A stretch of 64,000 nucleotides of DNA from Axinella damicornis. Taxonomy: Eukaryota; Porifera; Demospongiae; Axinellida; Axinellidae. The translations under genes were made by a program, and so were the position numbers. The notes below the pieces were generated by a model. It was not told the DNA's origin and searched no databases. It saw nothing but the letters and a program-made list of their open reading frames with translations. The stretch covers positions 12,395,928 to 12,459,927 of the forward strand of contig OZ007514.1 in NCBI GenBank assembly GCA_963931865.1, written 5' to 3'. Within the stretch, counting starts at the first letter, position 1, and each line of letters starts with the position of its first letter. Shown here piece after piece: positions 23,151 through 35,174 of the stretch.

Positions 23151-24421
23151 TAGCCTCGTTCGCAGGCCCGAGAGAGGGAGGAGAAAAGGGCCTGGTTTCC
23201 ACTGTTTGCGCATGCGCTAATTATCGATAACGCTAGATAGAGGCATGAGATTTGAAATGGCGAAGGTGTGTTGGGTGAACGTGCCTCTTGTCCAGGGTGT
23301 CCGTGCCCTTGGTTCATGACTTGAACGTGTTTGTCTTGTGTGGGGATATAATTATATCGATGACGAAAGAATACTTTTCTGGAGAAAGGCTCGTTGACAG
23401 GAGATGTTTGGAGGCAATTCAGAGGATGATGGAAACTGATTCGTGTTGGTGGTTGCTAGATACACCTACGTGGCGTGAATCATTGAGGATACCCTCTGAG
23501 AACGGCTTTAATACTTCAAGACTGAGTTACCAGGTTATCATCATTGTGGTATTACTGGCAAACTGTCCGTATGAAGGGAGGAGTGTTACGCTGTGCCTGG
23601 CCTCTGTGTCAGTCTACAGGCATACCTCCTGGAATACTGCAGTCCTGGGAATTGCTGTCTCATCTGTGGAGGGTGGTTACGTCATGGTCGGAAGGGTAGC
23701 CCGTTCAGGGTGTATTGCCGACAGCCACTAGCCTTGCTGTGACAAGTTTCGGAACAATTGCCTTTGAACATTGTGATTTGTGTGTGTTTAACTTTGTTTG
23801 TATCCCCACCATTCCCCCTCCCACTGTGCTCTGTATATATGGGCTTTGCAATTAAACTTTGACTTTTGACTTTGACTTTGATAACCGTAATACGTATTTA
23901 TAAGGCTTAAGGGGGAGGGTGCAAATGACGTCTTAGTAGTCACATGGTCGAGCGTGTGACACTATCTATTTTGCTACACTGGTCCTCCATCCGCGAGATG
24001 AGGGGCGATACAGCCACAATTGCACTGCCACCAGCAACAGACTTACCCGACATTAGTTATTCAAAACAAACGGAAGAGTCTTGTAGCATACTGACTCCAC
24101 CCGGTCGATGCGACGGTAACCACACAAAAACATCCCATCCTTCAATCGCAGGTCACTGTTCTAGCTCAATTCAGGAGCGCCTTGCCACCTGAGGGCATAG
24201 GAGAGCACGATCGAGAGCTGTTGTAATGCGCCACTCGCTTACTATAATTACAGCTAGCTAGTTAACTGTACGGATCACATTATCCGCTTCGACGTCACAA
24301 GTGTACAAACATAATCAAACGTCCACGGTACCGGTGGAATTCCACCGCTCTTTAGCAAATGCGCAAACAGTGGAAACCTGGCCCTTTTCTCCTCGCCGTC
24401 TTGGGCCTGGGAACAAGGCTA
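23151..24421. mobile_element. 1.27-kb element with TAGCCTCGTTC termini and 9-bp target duplication
   Basis: The terminal inverted repeats are about 70 bp (tagcctcgttcgcaggc at left, gcctgggaacaaggcta at right, with gtttgcgcatgcgc inside). The element is flanked by the direct repeat ggtatcatg at 23142-23150 and 24422-24430. Long termini with a 9-bp duplication suggest a Mutator-like group, which is inference. An open frame of 147 codons at 23288-23731 is not similar to a transposase I recognise. Confidence 0.8.
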
Positions 24422-24430
24422 GGTATCATG

Positions 24431-25110
24431 CAATAAAATGCCTTCAAGGAGATGTGGATACCGCGCTAAGCTTAGAAACTGACAAGCAGTTGCTTTTGTT
24501 ATAGCTTGTTTTAACAATTATGACCCATCTGCCCCACAAGCGCAACTATAATATGCAAAGTTGCCTCAGTAGCAGTTTTAGCATATTAATTATCCCCTAT
24601 CAAGTAACACAATTATGAATACGTTTATCATTCCTTTTGCTATGCAATACATGAATATTGTAACTTAAGTTCAATAATCGTATGAATATCTGCCCGAGTT
24701 GTAGTCAACAACATCATGTGACGGCACTGTCACTGCACTTTGTATCCACTACATGTTTAGTCCTGTGCCCAGCCGGAAATACTTATGGAAAATCTGTCTG
24801 GTAACTTTTGGTCAGTTTTCTTGGCATAGCAGCATAGCGTGGAATGTAATGAGGGCATTAATTGAGGCCTTTTACATCACTTGCATCTAGCAACAGTTGC
24901 TAGGGTGCCATTGTGCACAGTACTTACAGTCTCGGGCCAGCACAAGCACCGCGCTCAAATGGAAAATATAGTATATGGCATTTCTATTGGCATGTTCAAA
25001 TTCCTCCATGAAGATGAGGAATTTTTTCGATAAGTATCAAGAAATCCAGACGGATTTTCCGTAGGTGTTTCCGGCTGGGCATGAGACTACTAAATGTTGT
25101 ACTGCATGGT
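24431..25110. other. Intergenic, no feature recognised
   Basis: A/T-rich unique-looking sequence between two elements. No convincing exon, RNA gene or repeat boundary was seen on either strand. Confidence 0.5.
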
Positions 25111-25118
25111 TTTGTGCG

Positions 25119-25217
25119 AGCCTCGTTCCCAGGCCTCCACGCCCAGCTTTTGTCGCTTGCAGTACGAAATACTGCAAGCGACAAAAGCTGGCGTGGAGGC
25201 CTGGGAACGAGGCTAGG
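25119..25217. repeat. Near-perfect foldback of the CCTCGTTCCCAGGC family
   Basis: Arms of about 45 bp (cctcgttcccaggcctccac, cagcttttgtcgcttgcagta) fold around a 3-base centre (cgaaa region). The flanks tttgtgcg and tttgtgca look like an 8-9-bp target duplication. It is transcribable as a strong hairpin. Confidence 0.8.
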
Positions 25218-25822
25218 TTTGTGCACAGCTGCAGCCCCAGATCCATTCAGAAAAGGATTATTCAATGTGAAACGTGCAGAAATGTAACCCAAGCAACCCA
25301 ACCTAGGTCAAGGATTTTTACAGTGCATAGTACTGGCATAACTACACTGACTTGGTCGGCACTAGCACCTTTTATGCCATGTGTGCCAGAATAGATCACT
25401 ATAACCATACTGCCTATGGTGTCAGGAAGGATTATTATGGCATTATGTTTCAAGCAGCTTCGCTTGCTTCAGCTGCTGCTCCTGGTTATGTTTGCATGTG
25501 GGATGGTGTGTGTCACGTGAAACCATTTTAGGCATGCGTGTGGGCAGCTAGCAGTTAATGCCCAATTACAAGCATCTCAAAAGAGGATGTCCTTGCATTT
25601 CCATCAGCCCACATAATCGTGAATTAGTCATCAATCACTGCTTTCCCAGGAGTGATAACATTTATCTGACAGAACAATATCGTACTCAGCAGGGAGAAAA
25701 GAACGTCTAGTCATTACAGAAAAGTTTCCGTGGTACCGAGGAATGATGTGATGTCACAAGGGGTCCTTCTATTAGTTCCAGGGGGTCCATATATTTCAAG
25801 TGTTTACTGAAAAATTTGTACG

Positions 25823-25838
25823 GGGGGGGGGGGGGGTC
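25823..25838. repeat. Poly-G tract
   Basis: A G run of about 16 bases (cggggggg...gtcc). The surrounding 25.2-26.1 kb holds no gene that I can support, apart from an AT-rich attacaatta-type low-complexity stretch at 25990-26120. Confidence 0.85.
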
Positions 25839-26145
25839 CATGAAATGTGATAGTAATTGTCACGAGGAAGGAACGCAACTACAGTGTCCTGTCTGCCAAA
25901 CCACAATGTCGGTGATCAGCAAGAAATGGCGTTGTTGTTGCAGTTGGAAGCAATCTAGCTCGTGTTTGAATCGGTATTATTACAGGGTTGTTACGATTAC
26001 ATTGAAAATGTAATCATTACAATTACTGATTACTTTAGCAATTTTTGTAATCATTGCAATTACGATTACTAATTGAACTAAAATGTAATGATTACAATTA
26101 CACAATTACATGTCAATTACTGAGAGCTTAAATACTAGGTAGACT

Positions 26146-27266
26146 ATAATGTAAACAAGTAATAAAAAACATTTCAAAATGTAACAGGATGTAGGGATAC
26201 CAGAACGGTAAAAAGTAAGGAAACAAGGTAGCCACCGAAACGTCTGTTTTTTGAATCAGATATTTTTGACTAGTGAAACTAAACAAAACCCAGAAGGTAG
26301 GGATGATCGCACAAAACAGTGAAATATACCGGTCTCTCGAAAATACGCCCACCCTCGAAAATACGCCCACCCCCCTTTTCGCGACAAGTTGTTGCAAAGG
26401 GTCATTTATTACTCGAAAGTACGCCCACCCTATTAGCTCGAACAGGAAAGCACTCAATAGCTCCAAAAGAAGCACTGTCAAAGAGGTTGGACTAAGAAAT
26501 GAAGGCTGGCTATCGCGGTACTATTTGCAATGAATTTCATTATGTTGCATGCCATCGCATAATCAGCTGTGTACTGAATGCATGACATGAGACCGTGCAC
26601 GTGCTGTGCATTGCATGTTTGTGTCTTCGCGTGTGCAATCGCCTAGCGTAGCACTAGCAGCGCACTACGGATTTCTAGGAAGCAGCAGCAGCAATCGGCA
26701 AGTCCCGAAGATAGTCTGCGCACTCTACGTCATTCAAGCAGTCTTGCTGTGTCTTGTTTGCTGTTCCTGTAGCTACTCACACGAAGAGATTGTTCCTGCT
26801 CACCAAGAAACTCCGGGACTAGTAGTAGTTAAGCCTTGCTAGAATGACTGTTGCAGTATTGCACTCGTATACGCATGTACTTGGGTGGGCCTACTTTCGA
26901 GTCAAGGGTGGGCCTATTTTCGGGAGAAGGGTCCTCGAAAATACGCCCATCACCCTCTGAGCAGATTCTAAATTCATCGCCCATGGGCGTATTTTCGAGA
27001 GACTACGGTACAACCCCCCTATATACAGAGATCTTTTTCCATATACGTGTATAATGAAAAAATATATGTAGGGGGATTGTATACTTCACTGTTTTGTGCG
27101 ATCATCCCTACCTTCTGGGTTTTGTTTAGTTTCACTAGTCAAAAATATCTGATTCAAAAAACAGACGTTTCGGTGGCTACCTTGTTTCCTTACTTTTTAC
27201 CGTTCTGGTATCCCTACATCTTGTTACATTTTGAAATGTTTTTGATTACTTGTTTATGTCATTTTT
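26146..27266. mobile_element. 1.1-kb inverted-repeat element with ~195-bp arms
   Basis: The arms 26146-26335 and 27060-27266 are nearly identical inverted copies, including catttcaaaatgtaaca, gatgtagggataccagaacg and aggtagccaccgaaacgtct. The arms share sequence with the Penelope-like end at 17.93 kb. The interior carries several copies of cgaaaatacgcccacc, another dispersed motif. A fragment also occurs at about 38.76 kb. No coding sequence was recognised. Confidence 0.75.
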
Positions 27267-28584
27267 TTAGCAGCAGCACGTTTGAGCTGAAATTCGCCAT
27301 CACAGAGCAGAAGTCGGTGTCCTCACAGGTAGTAGGAGCCCTTGCTTTGGTATATGGACGATATTGACTCTGGTATTCACACTAGCTACCAGCATTGGCT
27401 GAAGAATCAGACCCAAGTCAACCCTTTTCTGGATGGATACTAAGCCAGTAATCCCTGTCTGAAGACCATAATATTAGCTATACCAGATAGTAGCAAGATT
27501 TATACGCACCTCGGTTTTATGAAAATTCAATGTCAACATGTACACAACGGCGCAAGACACTTCTAATTCAGTGATCTTGAGTAATAATTACGTTCGTTGC
27601 TAAGCGATCGCGCATGTGTACAAGCGAGAAAATGGCGCGACAAAAGAAGCCATAGTTATTGAGTAGGCAGCTGCAGCCGCCTGGTGAACGGACTTGGAGG
27701 TTGCAAAAAAGTGATGGCCAGGTGCACTACTCGGTGTAAAATGCTGCTGTTTCGTGCGAAAACCATCATGAGAGATTGAGTCGACGTTGAGCTAGCCCGT
27801 CTGAAAGAAGAAGAAGAAGAAAGAAGAAAGAAAAACAATTTGCCTGTTTTGCGAGTACCTGGTGTGGTATTTTCGCGACGGTTTTTCGCGACGCGAGGAG
27901 TCTTGTTGGTCATGAAAACACTCGAAGATGAACGGTATGTGGTTATAAAGGCTTATAAGTGTACCGTTTCTGAGATTTGGAGAGATTATTTTGTATTAGC
28001 ATATATTGCGTGTACGTCGTATCCCTACATACAGTCTACCGACTCTGTGACTAAACAAGTTCCTTATCAGAGAACGCGGTAGCATTCTCTATTTAGGGAT
28101 GGCCAAGGAAATTTCGATTTTACCATACTGATGCACCAGCAGGATAACGGCCAAAGAAGCTACAACCCCCCAAACCAAGCATGCAGAATGATACTGCCTA
28201 GCAGTTCACAAAAACACTTACAAACGTACCTTAGAGTACGCGGGAGGCGATGAACAAATGAAAGGTGAATGCCCCACCCCTTCATCCGCGAAGGCAACAA
28301 TAAACATTGATCACAACAGCAACATCAAAAATTATTAATGGAAACTGCATTAAAGCCTGCTCAGTGCCCAGCAGAAGGTCCACGTCCATCAAGAGAGACC
28401 ATCGCAGCTTTGTTGACATGGTGATCGCCTCGTAGTCTCGGGCCTAGGAACGAGGCTAACATGGTGATTGAGTAACAACACCAGTCTGGCATGCATCCAG
28501 TTCCCCGTACCCTTATGGTGACATGATGTTGCATGTACCATGACTAAGAAGTTACGCATTTCATGCGCTCAAAAAAGTACGCAA
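27267..28584. other. Intergenic with fragments of dispersed repeats
   Basis: The part 27830-27990 (tgaacggtatgtggttataaagg) recurs inverted at 46.97-47.10 kb and in part near 37.6-37.9 kb, so it is an interspersed repeat. A solo end of the CCTCGTTCC family lies at about 28438-28457. No gene is supported; the 85-codon frames are repeat-derived. Confidence 0.45.
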
Positions 28585-28870
28585 ACTAGTGGCAAAAATT
28601 TTCTGTGAAAAATAAAAAGGATTTAGTGATGGCCTGTCACATTCGGAATTATTCCACCCCTCGAAAAAGCTAAGAAACAAGGAGAAATGCCTTTAACCAG
28701 ACTCAGTCCCATCCCTCCCTAAATTCTACATTTTATAATGGATGGGACTGAGCCTGGTTAAAGGCATTTCTCCTTGTTTCTTAGCTTTTTCGAGGGGTGG
28801 AATAATTCCGAATGTGACAGGCCATCACTAAATCCTTTTTATTTTTCGCAGAAAATTTTTTGCTACTAGT
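28585..28870. repeat. 286-bp foldback with ~125-bp arms
   Basis: The sequence begins and ends ACTAGT. The arms (for example ggatttagtgatggcctgtc and gaaacaaggagaaatgcctt) are almost perfect reverse complements around a centre of about 30 bp near 28725. A transcript would form a very long hairpin. Confidence 0.9.
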
Positions 28871-30236
28871 TAACTTTAAGGTTCCGGGATACCCAAATGT
28901 AATTAACGTCTGATTAATTAAGTGGGCGTGGCTTCCTAGTTTTACAACTAATGTGGAGCTCGTTCTGGCTCACCCTAGTAAGCAAGGCCCACGCACTAGA
29001 AGTACAAGAGATGTACCATTGGATGCTGTGGAGATGAGCAGTACAAGCGCTAGGGCACATGCACTGCGTGCAGTTATCGTACGACTCTGTTACAAGGATT
29101 TTTTGACGTCAAATTTAGCAGATAGAAAGGGACATTCAGAGCACAAATCGTACTTTATCGAGACCTACCTTGCCAATAGTGGTGACAGAGACCGTAGTGA
29201 AAGCCTGGGGAGGTCTACGATGAGAGACAGAATTGACGGAAGTCGAAAGTGGAAGTCATAGAGGTCAAACCATCCCCATTTCAGCACGTACTACTTCACA
29301 GAAAGAGCCGACTATCGCTGTTCAGCTGTCTCTGGCACTGCAACAGGTACCTCACTTTCACTCGCGGTAACATCGCACACCCTACACTGAACGGCAGCGA
29401 AGACGTTTGACGTCGAAAATCAGTGGCCATCATGAACACGTCTTCACTATGGCAGGACAGCAGCTGTCTTGGTTAGGTGCATGCGTACAGGAAGTCACGC
29501 CCATTTAATTGGCCTAATACAGGAAGTCACGCCCACTTACTTACCTGATTAGTTATTGGGTATCCCGTAACCTTAAGAAAAACGAGAGTTTCAAAGTTGT
29601 ATCTGTTCACTCTTCACTGACTTGGACAAATTTTCGCACTAAAATTGCTAATTTCACAGTATGATCATGCATACCATCTACAAGACTACATGCAATGTAA
29701 TTTGTACCTGATCGGTAGGAATCATGTGACCAATAGATTGGTGCCACCAACATTCCAGCAACATCCACTATAGGTACCGGAAACGTGCGCACATCTAGAA
29801 CCGGCCCTGGCCCGAATATACCCTAACTCATCGCCCTACTTCCTGCCAGACCAATGAAAAAGCACTAAAGTGCAAACCTCGCCCTCATGTAGCAAAAGCA
29901 TACCCATAAGATCTACTAGTGGAATGCAGGACATTGGAGGGCGAGCCTGAGCGAAGTGCACGTGTAGGACATGCATGGAGCAGTTGCATTCATATGACGG
30001 TCATCAGACTCAATTATGTGACTGGGCAATGAGCCACAGAAATTATGACACTAAACATACACTCGTGCACATCACAGCAACTGTGAGTCAGGTTAGCGTT
30101 AGCTGAAGCATTCTAGCAGGTACTAGTACGTCACCGGCCATGGCGGTAGACCCACGAGTAGCCTCGTTCCCAGACTAAAGTCTGGCCCGCGAGACTAACC
30201 CACAAGCTGTCTCTGTCGCCACCGAGGAGGCAGAAG
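28871..30236. other. Intergenic, no supported gene
   Basis: A 102-codon frame at 28953-29261 has no recognised domain. At 29.46-29.53 kb the phrase caggaagtcacgcccay occurs twice in direct repeat. A solo CCTCGTTCCCAG end lies at about 30160-30200. Nothing else is recognised. Confidence 0.4.
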
Positions 30237-30801
30237 CAGTGGCGGATCCAGGGGGGGTTCCGAGGGTTCCATGGAACCCCTCTTTCAGGGAGAACCCAAA
30301 AATGTATTTTGGTCAGTCTGTACACGCAACGCAGAAAAGCTTGCTGCATGTTTGAAATGTAAGAGCAACTTACCTACCTTGACCGTTCGGGCGGAAGGCA
30401 GACATATAGCTATAGTCTTGAGCTAGCTATGTAGGTTTACGCTGCTACATAATTTTAATTTTACATCAATTATTTTTGTTTCTGTATATACGTATAATTA
30501 GAAAATAAAGCAATAACGCAGTGCCGTCGACGATGAAAAGAAGGAAGCTAACAGCCCCACACATCGATACTTACTGGTTACTTAGTCAATCTTGTTTGCG
30601 TCTGGGAACGTGTCCAGAATGCGCAGAGATGCTACGAGAGCGCTTCCTGATCGCTAAAAAGAACACGTAAAAAAAATTTTCCGCGCTTCGCGCGGACTGA
30701 TCGCCACTTCGCGGCTCTGCGCACCGCCTACGGCGGTGCGCTGTGTATGTGCCAACCAACCGGCTGAACCCCCCTTTCTAAAATTTCTAGATCCGCCACT
30801 G
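30237..30801. mobile_element. 565-bp element with CAGTGGCGGATC termini and 5-bp target duplication AGAAG
   Basis: Left cagtggcggatcca and right tagatccgccactg are inverted repeats, flanked by agaag at 30232-30236 and 30802-30806. The interior contains the hairpin-forming aattttccgcgcttcgcgcg shared with the elements at 36.2 and 60.9 kb. It is non-autonomous; the CAGTGGCGGATC end is widespread in animal hAT-like elements. Confidence 0.85.
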
Positions 30802-32510
30802 AGAAGTTCATGGTGCAGTAGGTTCGTTCATGTTCACGAGTAGTCTCCGTCTTCGTTAACGCGTTGCGCATAATAATATTACGTAGTGGGATAACATCTT
30901 GACTGGGAGCCCAGCTAGGCGGTGGTGCCACAGGTTCGATCCCCAGAAGTGGTGTTTGTTTTTCTGGTGGGGTAAATGTCTGTGTGTACGGCCTGTGTAT
31001 GGGCTTTGGTGTGCACACAGCATTGCTAGCCTTCCGCCAGCTAAGCAGCATCACTGAAGGGTTCAAGCCGTGTTGGAGGACTGGTCAAAGCGCTCACCTT
31101 GAAACCATCCTTTTGGTCAGATCTTCAGTAATGTGCCTCAGAGGAGCACGATCCTCCTACCACCGCCCTACGAGACCAGAACATGACACCCCCCTGGATG
31201 TGGCCCTCTCAGAAGGTCATATCCCAACCCACTGAACTAAACTATATGGACCACTTTTATCATTCATTTTTATCACATTTACATTGGTTTGTAAAACGCC
31301 TATATTTTTATTACACTTTTGGCACGTATAATATTACTGCACTGTACTGCATGTACTGCGCGTACTGCACGTGCAAGTATCACGTGTCATCCGGTGCGCG
31401 TTCGGGGTCTGGTATCGGGATCCTGGGAACCAGACTATAGCCCGCTAGCTCGTCAGTTTGTCACTTTGTACTGCTTGGTTTGTGGTAGCACTGGTGTCGC
31501 TAGACGCCACGCTTCACGTACCAGTAGTCTAGTAACAGCGTTAGTGACCCGCTGGTGTCGATTTTGTGGCACAAGCACCAAGTAAAGTTTTCGCGGTGAG
31601 CTAAAAACTGTCATAACTCTCGAACTGAACATTTTTATCCAAATTGCTATGTTGATTTTGTTCCTTACGTCGAGCGCTTTCTTTTGATACCTTGGTCTCG
31701 CTCGTCAAGTACCCGCAGCGCCCGCTAGAACAGTAACAGACAGACACACAGACACACAGACACACACACACAATGATTACTAGAACCTCGCCCCCGCATG
31801 GGCGAGGTTAATAACCACTTCGGTAGTGATAGCTAGCTGACGTCAACGCAGATGCGTAGTTACCATGGCAATGTCTCAATATAAACAAACAACATAATTT
31901 GCACACCCTTGTTAAATATTTGTAACAGCGCAATTCTGAAGGGCTAGCATAGATAATCGGCTAGGTACTAGGTGCAAACACTGACCGAGTCACCGGTCAC
32001 ATGTCCATACTAGTTAGAATGCAGTCCGAACCCGTGCCCTTAAGTAAACAAGTACATAATTTGTAACAAGGATTTGTGTGGCGTACCTCAGAGCTGGTAT
32101 CGATTGCAGCCCCTGCGCCCCCCTATGGCGCAACAGTGTCACACGTTCTGTAGACAAGCAGACGAGGCTAGTAAAGGCTTTTAACTTCGGCAGATCATTG
32201 ACAACAGCAAATTTCACCTCACAAAATTCTGTATTCATTGACTTGTTTACAGCTCATGCCTAGGCCCCGCCCAGCTTGCGCGCGGGCTGCGCGGCGCTAT
32301 ACATAATTAATTATGCGCCACAATATGCGCGCGCGCACACACAAATGTCCGGGATCCTTCAAACACTAGCGTGCATGCACTTTCTCTATCTAAAAGAAAA
32401 TTAACAGGAAATAACTGATTCCAGCAAAATTCTGGAAGCCATTGCGTAACCGAGCCTGCAGCTGGGTTCCATGTCACTGTTGCATACCTACAGGGTTCTA
32501 TCTACTGGGG
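30802..32510. other. Repeat-rich intergenic region
   Basis: About 30870-31220 reads like an old tRNA-derived or other short interspersed element (gggagcccagctaggcggtggtg, then a B-box-like ggttcgatcc). At 31.73-31.81 kb an acagacagacac run is followed by the hairpin cctcgcccccgcatgggcgagg. 32.27-32.34 kb is GC-rich with alternating cgcg. No gene is supported. Confidence 0.4.
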
Positions 32511-32514
32511 GGGG

Positions 32515-32750
32515 GAGATTCCCCCCCCCCCCCCCCCCCCCCCCAACACTCCAGCTTCCCCCTAAAATTTCTGACAACTTAATTTCAGTAAAAGCAGTGT
32601 CAGGAACTGCAGCATGTACACCTGTGTGCTTTGTACCTTCTCATGTTACACTGCATACAGTAGCATTCTTACTATGACCTCAAAATACAGTAGCATTCTT
32701 ACTATGACCTCAAAATACAGTAGCATTCTTACTATGACCTCAAAATTGTC
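32515..32750. repeat. Poly-C tract and 30-bp tandem repeat
   Basis: About 30 bases of C lie at 32520-32544. At about 32656-32740 there are three tandem copies of a 30-bp unit (acagtagcattcttactatg, then acctcaaaat). The unit length is a multiple of three, so a frame runs through it (170 codons from 32614), but its protein is repeat-driven and has no recognised domain. Confidence 0.8.
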
Positions 32751-33174
32751 TCAGAGTGCCGCAGAACCACTCTCAGACCCCCCTACAATTGCGGCCTACA
32801 GCCGTAGTCCCCCGCCCACCAAGATCATCTCCCCCAAACTCAAAATCCTACTAGTTCACAAGCGTTTCCTCAGGTCATTAACCTACCCACCTGCAGGCAG
32901 TGATCATGCGGTACTGATTTCAAGAATTGGGGTGTGGCCCATAAAGGCTCACAGAAAAATAACTAGCTACATAAAATGCTGGAATCTTAAGGCATTCTGC
33001 AGGCATTCAAGAGGTTGCCTTTTTCAAGAGGTTGCCTCTGACGGTGGTTCCAAACCTCTTGCCTGTGTGAGCAAAGCTAAGGGAGAGGGCATGCACAAGA
33101 ATTGTGAAAGTGTAGTTGGAGTGTAGTGTAAGTTGTTACTTCTCTGGACCACTGATGTGTATGTGTATGTGTAT

Positions 33175-33348
33175 GTACTGGACCCCAACCTTGCATGCTG
33201 TCAGGATGTGAGAGAGTGATGACAGTGGGGAGTATGATGAGAGTAACGTACTGGACCCCAACCTTGCATGCTGTCAGGATGTGAGGGATGACAGTGGGGA
33301 GTATGAGAGTAACGTACTGGACCCCAACCTTGCATGCTGTCAGGATGT

Positions 33349-33383
<35 letters not shown>

Positions 33384-33550
33384 GAGGGATGACAGTGGGG
33401 AGTATGAGAGTAACGTACTGGACCCCAACCTTGTGTGCTGTCAGAATGTGAGAGAGTAAGGGATGACAGTGGGGAGTCAAGTACTGGACCCCAACCTTGC
33501 AATGGCTTGCATGCTGTAAGGATGTGAGGGAGTGAGGTATGACATCGACA
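33175..33550. repeat. ~66-bp minisatellite, five copies, with a poly-G tract
   Basis: Repeats contain actggaccccaaccttgcat and gctgtcaggatgtgaggg, then atgacagtggggagtatgag. A G run of about 32 bases (33350-33382) interrupts the third copy. The following G/A-rich 33.56-33.70 kb is low complexity. Confidence 0.9.
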
Positions 33551-33814
33551 GTGCATAGGCAGTATATGGTGAGGGGGTGATGAAGTGATGAGAGGAGAGT
33601 GAGGGAGTATGGGAGGAAGTGAAGAATGAGGCGAGAGAGTGAATGGTTGTGGGAATGAACTAGGAAGTGTGGGAATGGGGGAGGGTGTGAGATAAAATGA
33701 GGAGGTTCAATCCAATTTAACTACAAATTTCTATCGTTATGGATGGCTACTTCACTTCTTGTCTCTACTCACTTTCCCATTCTAATCTAGCAGCGTACTC
33801 AAGATGAGTATAAT

Positions 33815-34475
33815 TTGCCATTATTTTATACAGATCAACATAATTATGCAGCTTCAAGATACAATGCAAATGATAATATTGTGCCCGCAGCAACTGTTAC
33901 TTATGACATGTTTGTGTACGCAACATATAACTGTGTGTATCACAACTTCACTGTGCATCGACCAGCCACTTCCTTAACTACTTGTGACAGCTGTCGTATT
34001 CCATCTTCATCACTTCTCATCTCACGACCTCCAAATTGACTGGATGGGTGAATGCATGGAATACAGCTCCATCAGTCCAACATGTGGTTTGCACAACATC
34101 TAGCAACCACTTTTGTCACAACAACAGGAGATCAATTGCTGAACTTGTTTAACATTACTACTGCAGCAGTGCAACACATGCAGTGTTATGACCAACGCTT
34201 CACGCTTGCACAGATTATATTGCAGTACTACTACACTAAGCACCACAAAGCACTTATTCACTCATTGAGGATAGATCCTATGATCACGGTAGTAGCCACT
34301 CGGGTTATAGGGTGTTAGAATTATTCAGGTGAGTGTAGATAAAGGTAGTGTTATCATCATGTATAGTTGTATATGTGCACGAAGGGAAGAGATTGAAAGA
34401 TCAGTCCCCCATTGATTGCTCCATGATTTTGCTGCCACGTAAGCTGATGAAAGGAACAGAATCAATAGATACTGT
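33815..34475. repeat. Duplicated block (copy B), empty site for piggyBac
   Basis: It aligns with the sequence on both sides of the piggyBac element: atacagatcaacat at 33825 with 3488, and catcgaccagccacttc and aatacagctccatcagtc with 7.45-7.57 kb. There is no TTAA insertion. The end (gctgccacgtaagctgatga, 34430) also aligns with 52.73 kb. No gene is supported. Confidence 0.75.
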
Positions 34476-34491
34476 AACATACTGTGTAGCG

Positions 34492-34974
34492 CTTAAATTT
34501 CGCGGATCTAAATGTTGACGGATAGCTCTTTGCAAACATTTCAATTTCACGAATTCACAGTCAAAACGTCACACCCACACAATGGGTGCAGTGTACTGTA
34601 CTCAAAGAATCCCGTGCACTGTGAACTGTGGCTAATAGCATTATACCTCGTACTCTGCGGCTCGTTTCCCCACTTCGACATTTTCAGCATTCATTTCCAG
34701 ACCCTGGGCATACGTTCGAGCTGGCAGCTTCAGTATTGGCATCTGATATCACCCACAATAGTCCCTCTCAGGAGAGTTCTCCATGCATGTGGATCCAGAA
34801 GTTTGCGCTTCTGCTACTGTCCATCCTCCTGAAGTACACACAGAGCAATCTAGCCCTCGAGCGCATACATTGGACACGTAGGCGCACAACACGTGTTAAA
34901 TATTTTGCTGAAATTATTTCACGAATGACCTACAATTCGCGAAATTAACGAAAATTTAGACCCGCAAATTTAAG
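34492..34974. mobile_element. MITE with CTTAAATTTCGCGG-type termini
   Basis: Left cttaaatttcgcggatctaaat and right atttagacccgcaaatttaag are inverted terminal repeats with a few mismatches. It interrupts the downstream part of copy B of the duplicated block. Confidence 0.65.
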
Positions 34975-35174
34975 TGCTATACGACATTCAGTGCTCTAGA
35001 ATATTATAATTAGGGACACTCACAACTGAAATCCAAAGGAAAAATGTCTATAACATCCAAAGGGAGTTAGCAAACAAATTTCAGTGGGACACTATAACAG
35101 TGGACAAGGGACCAGGGACCAAAAGATGTCGGTAACTGGGGACCTAGGACCCTGGACCCATGAAGAAGCTACTG

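Noticed and set aside
23288..23731. 147-codon frame as a transposase of the 1.27-kb element
   Set aside because: No catalytic motif is recognised and the frame is short, so the element is treated as non-autonomous.
25065..25394. Frames with LVPRPPR or SFPGLHA peptides
   Set aside because: They are translations of the CCTCGTTCCCAGGC foldback, which recurs across the window.
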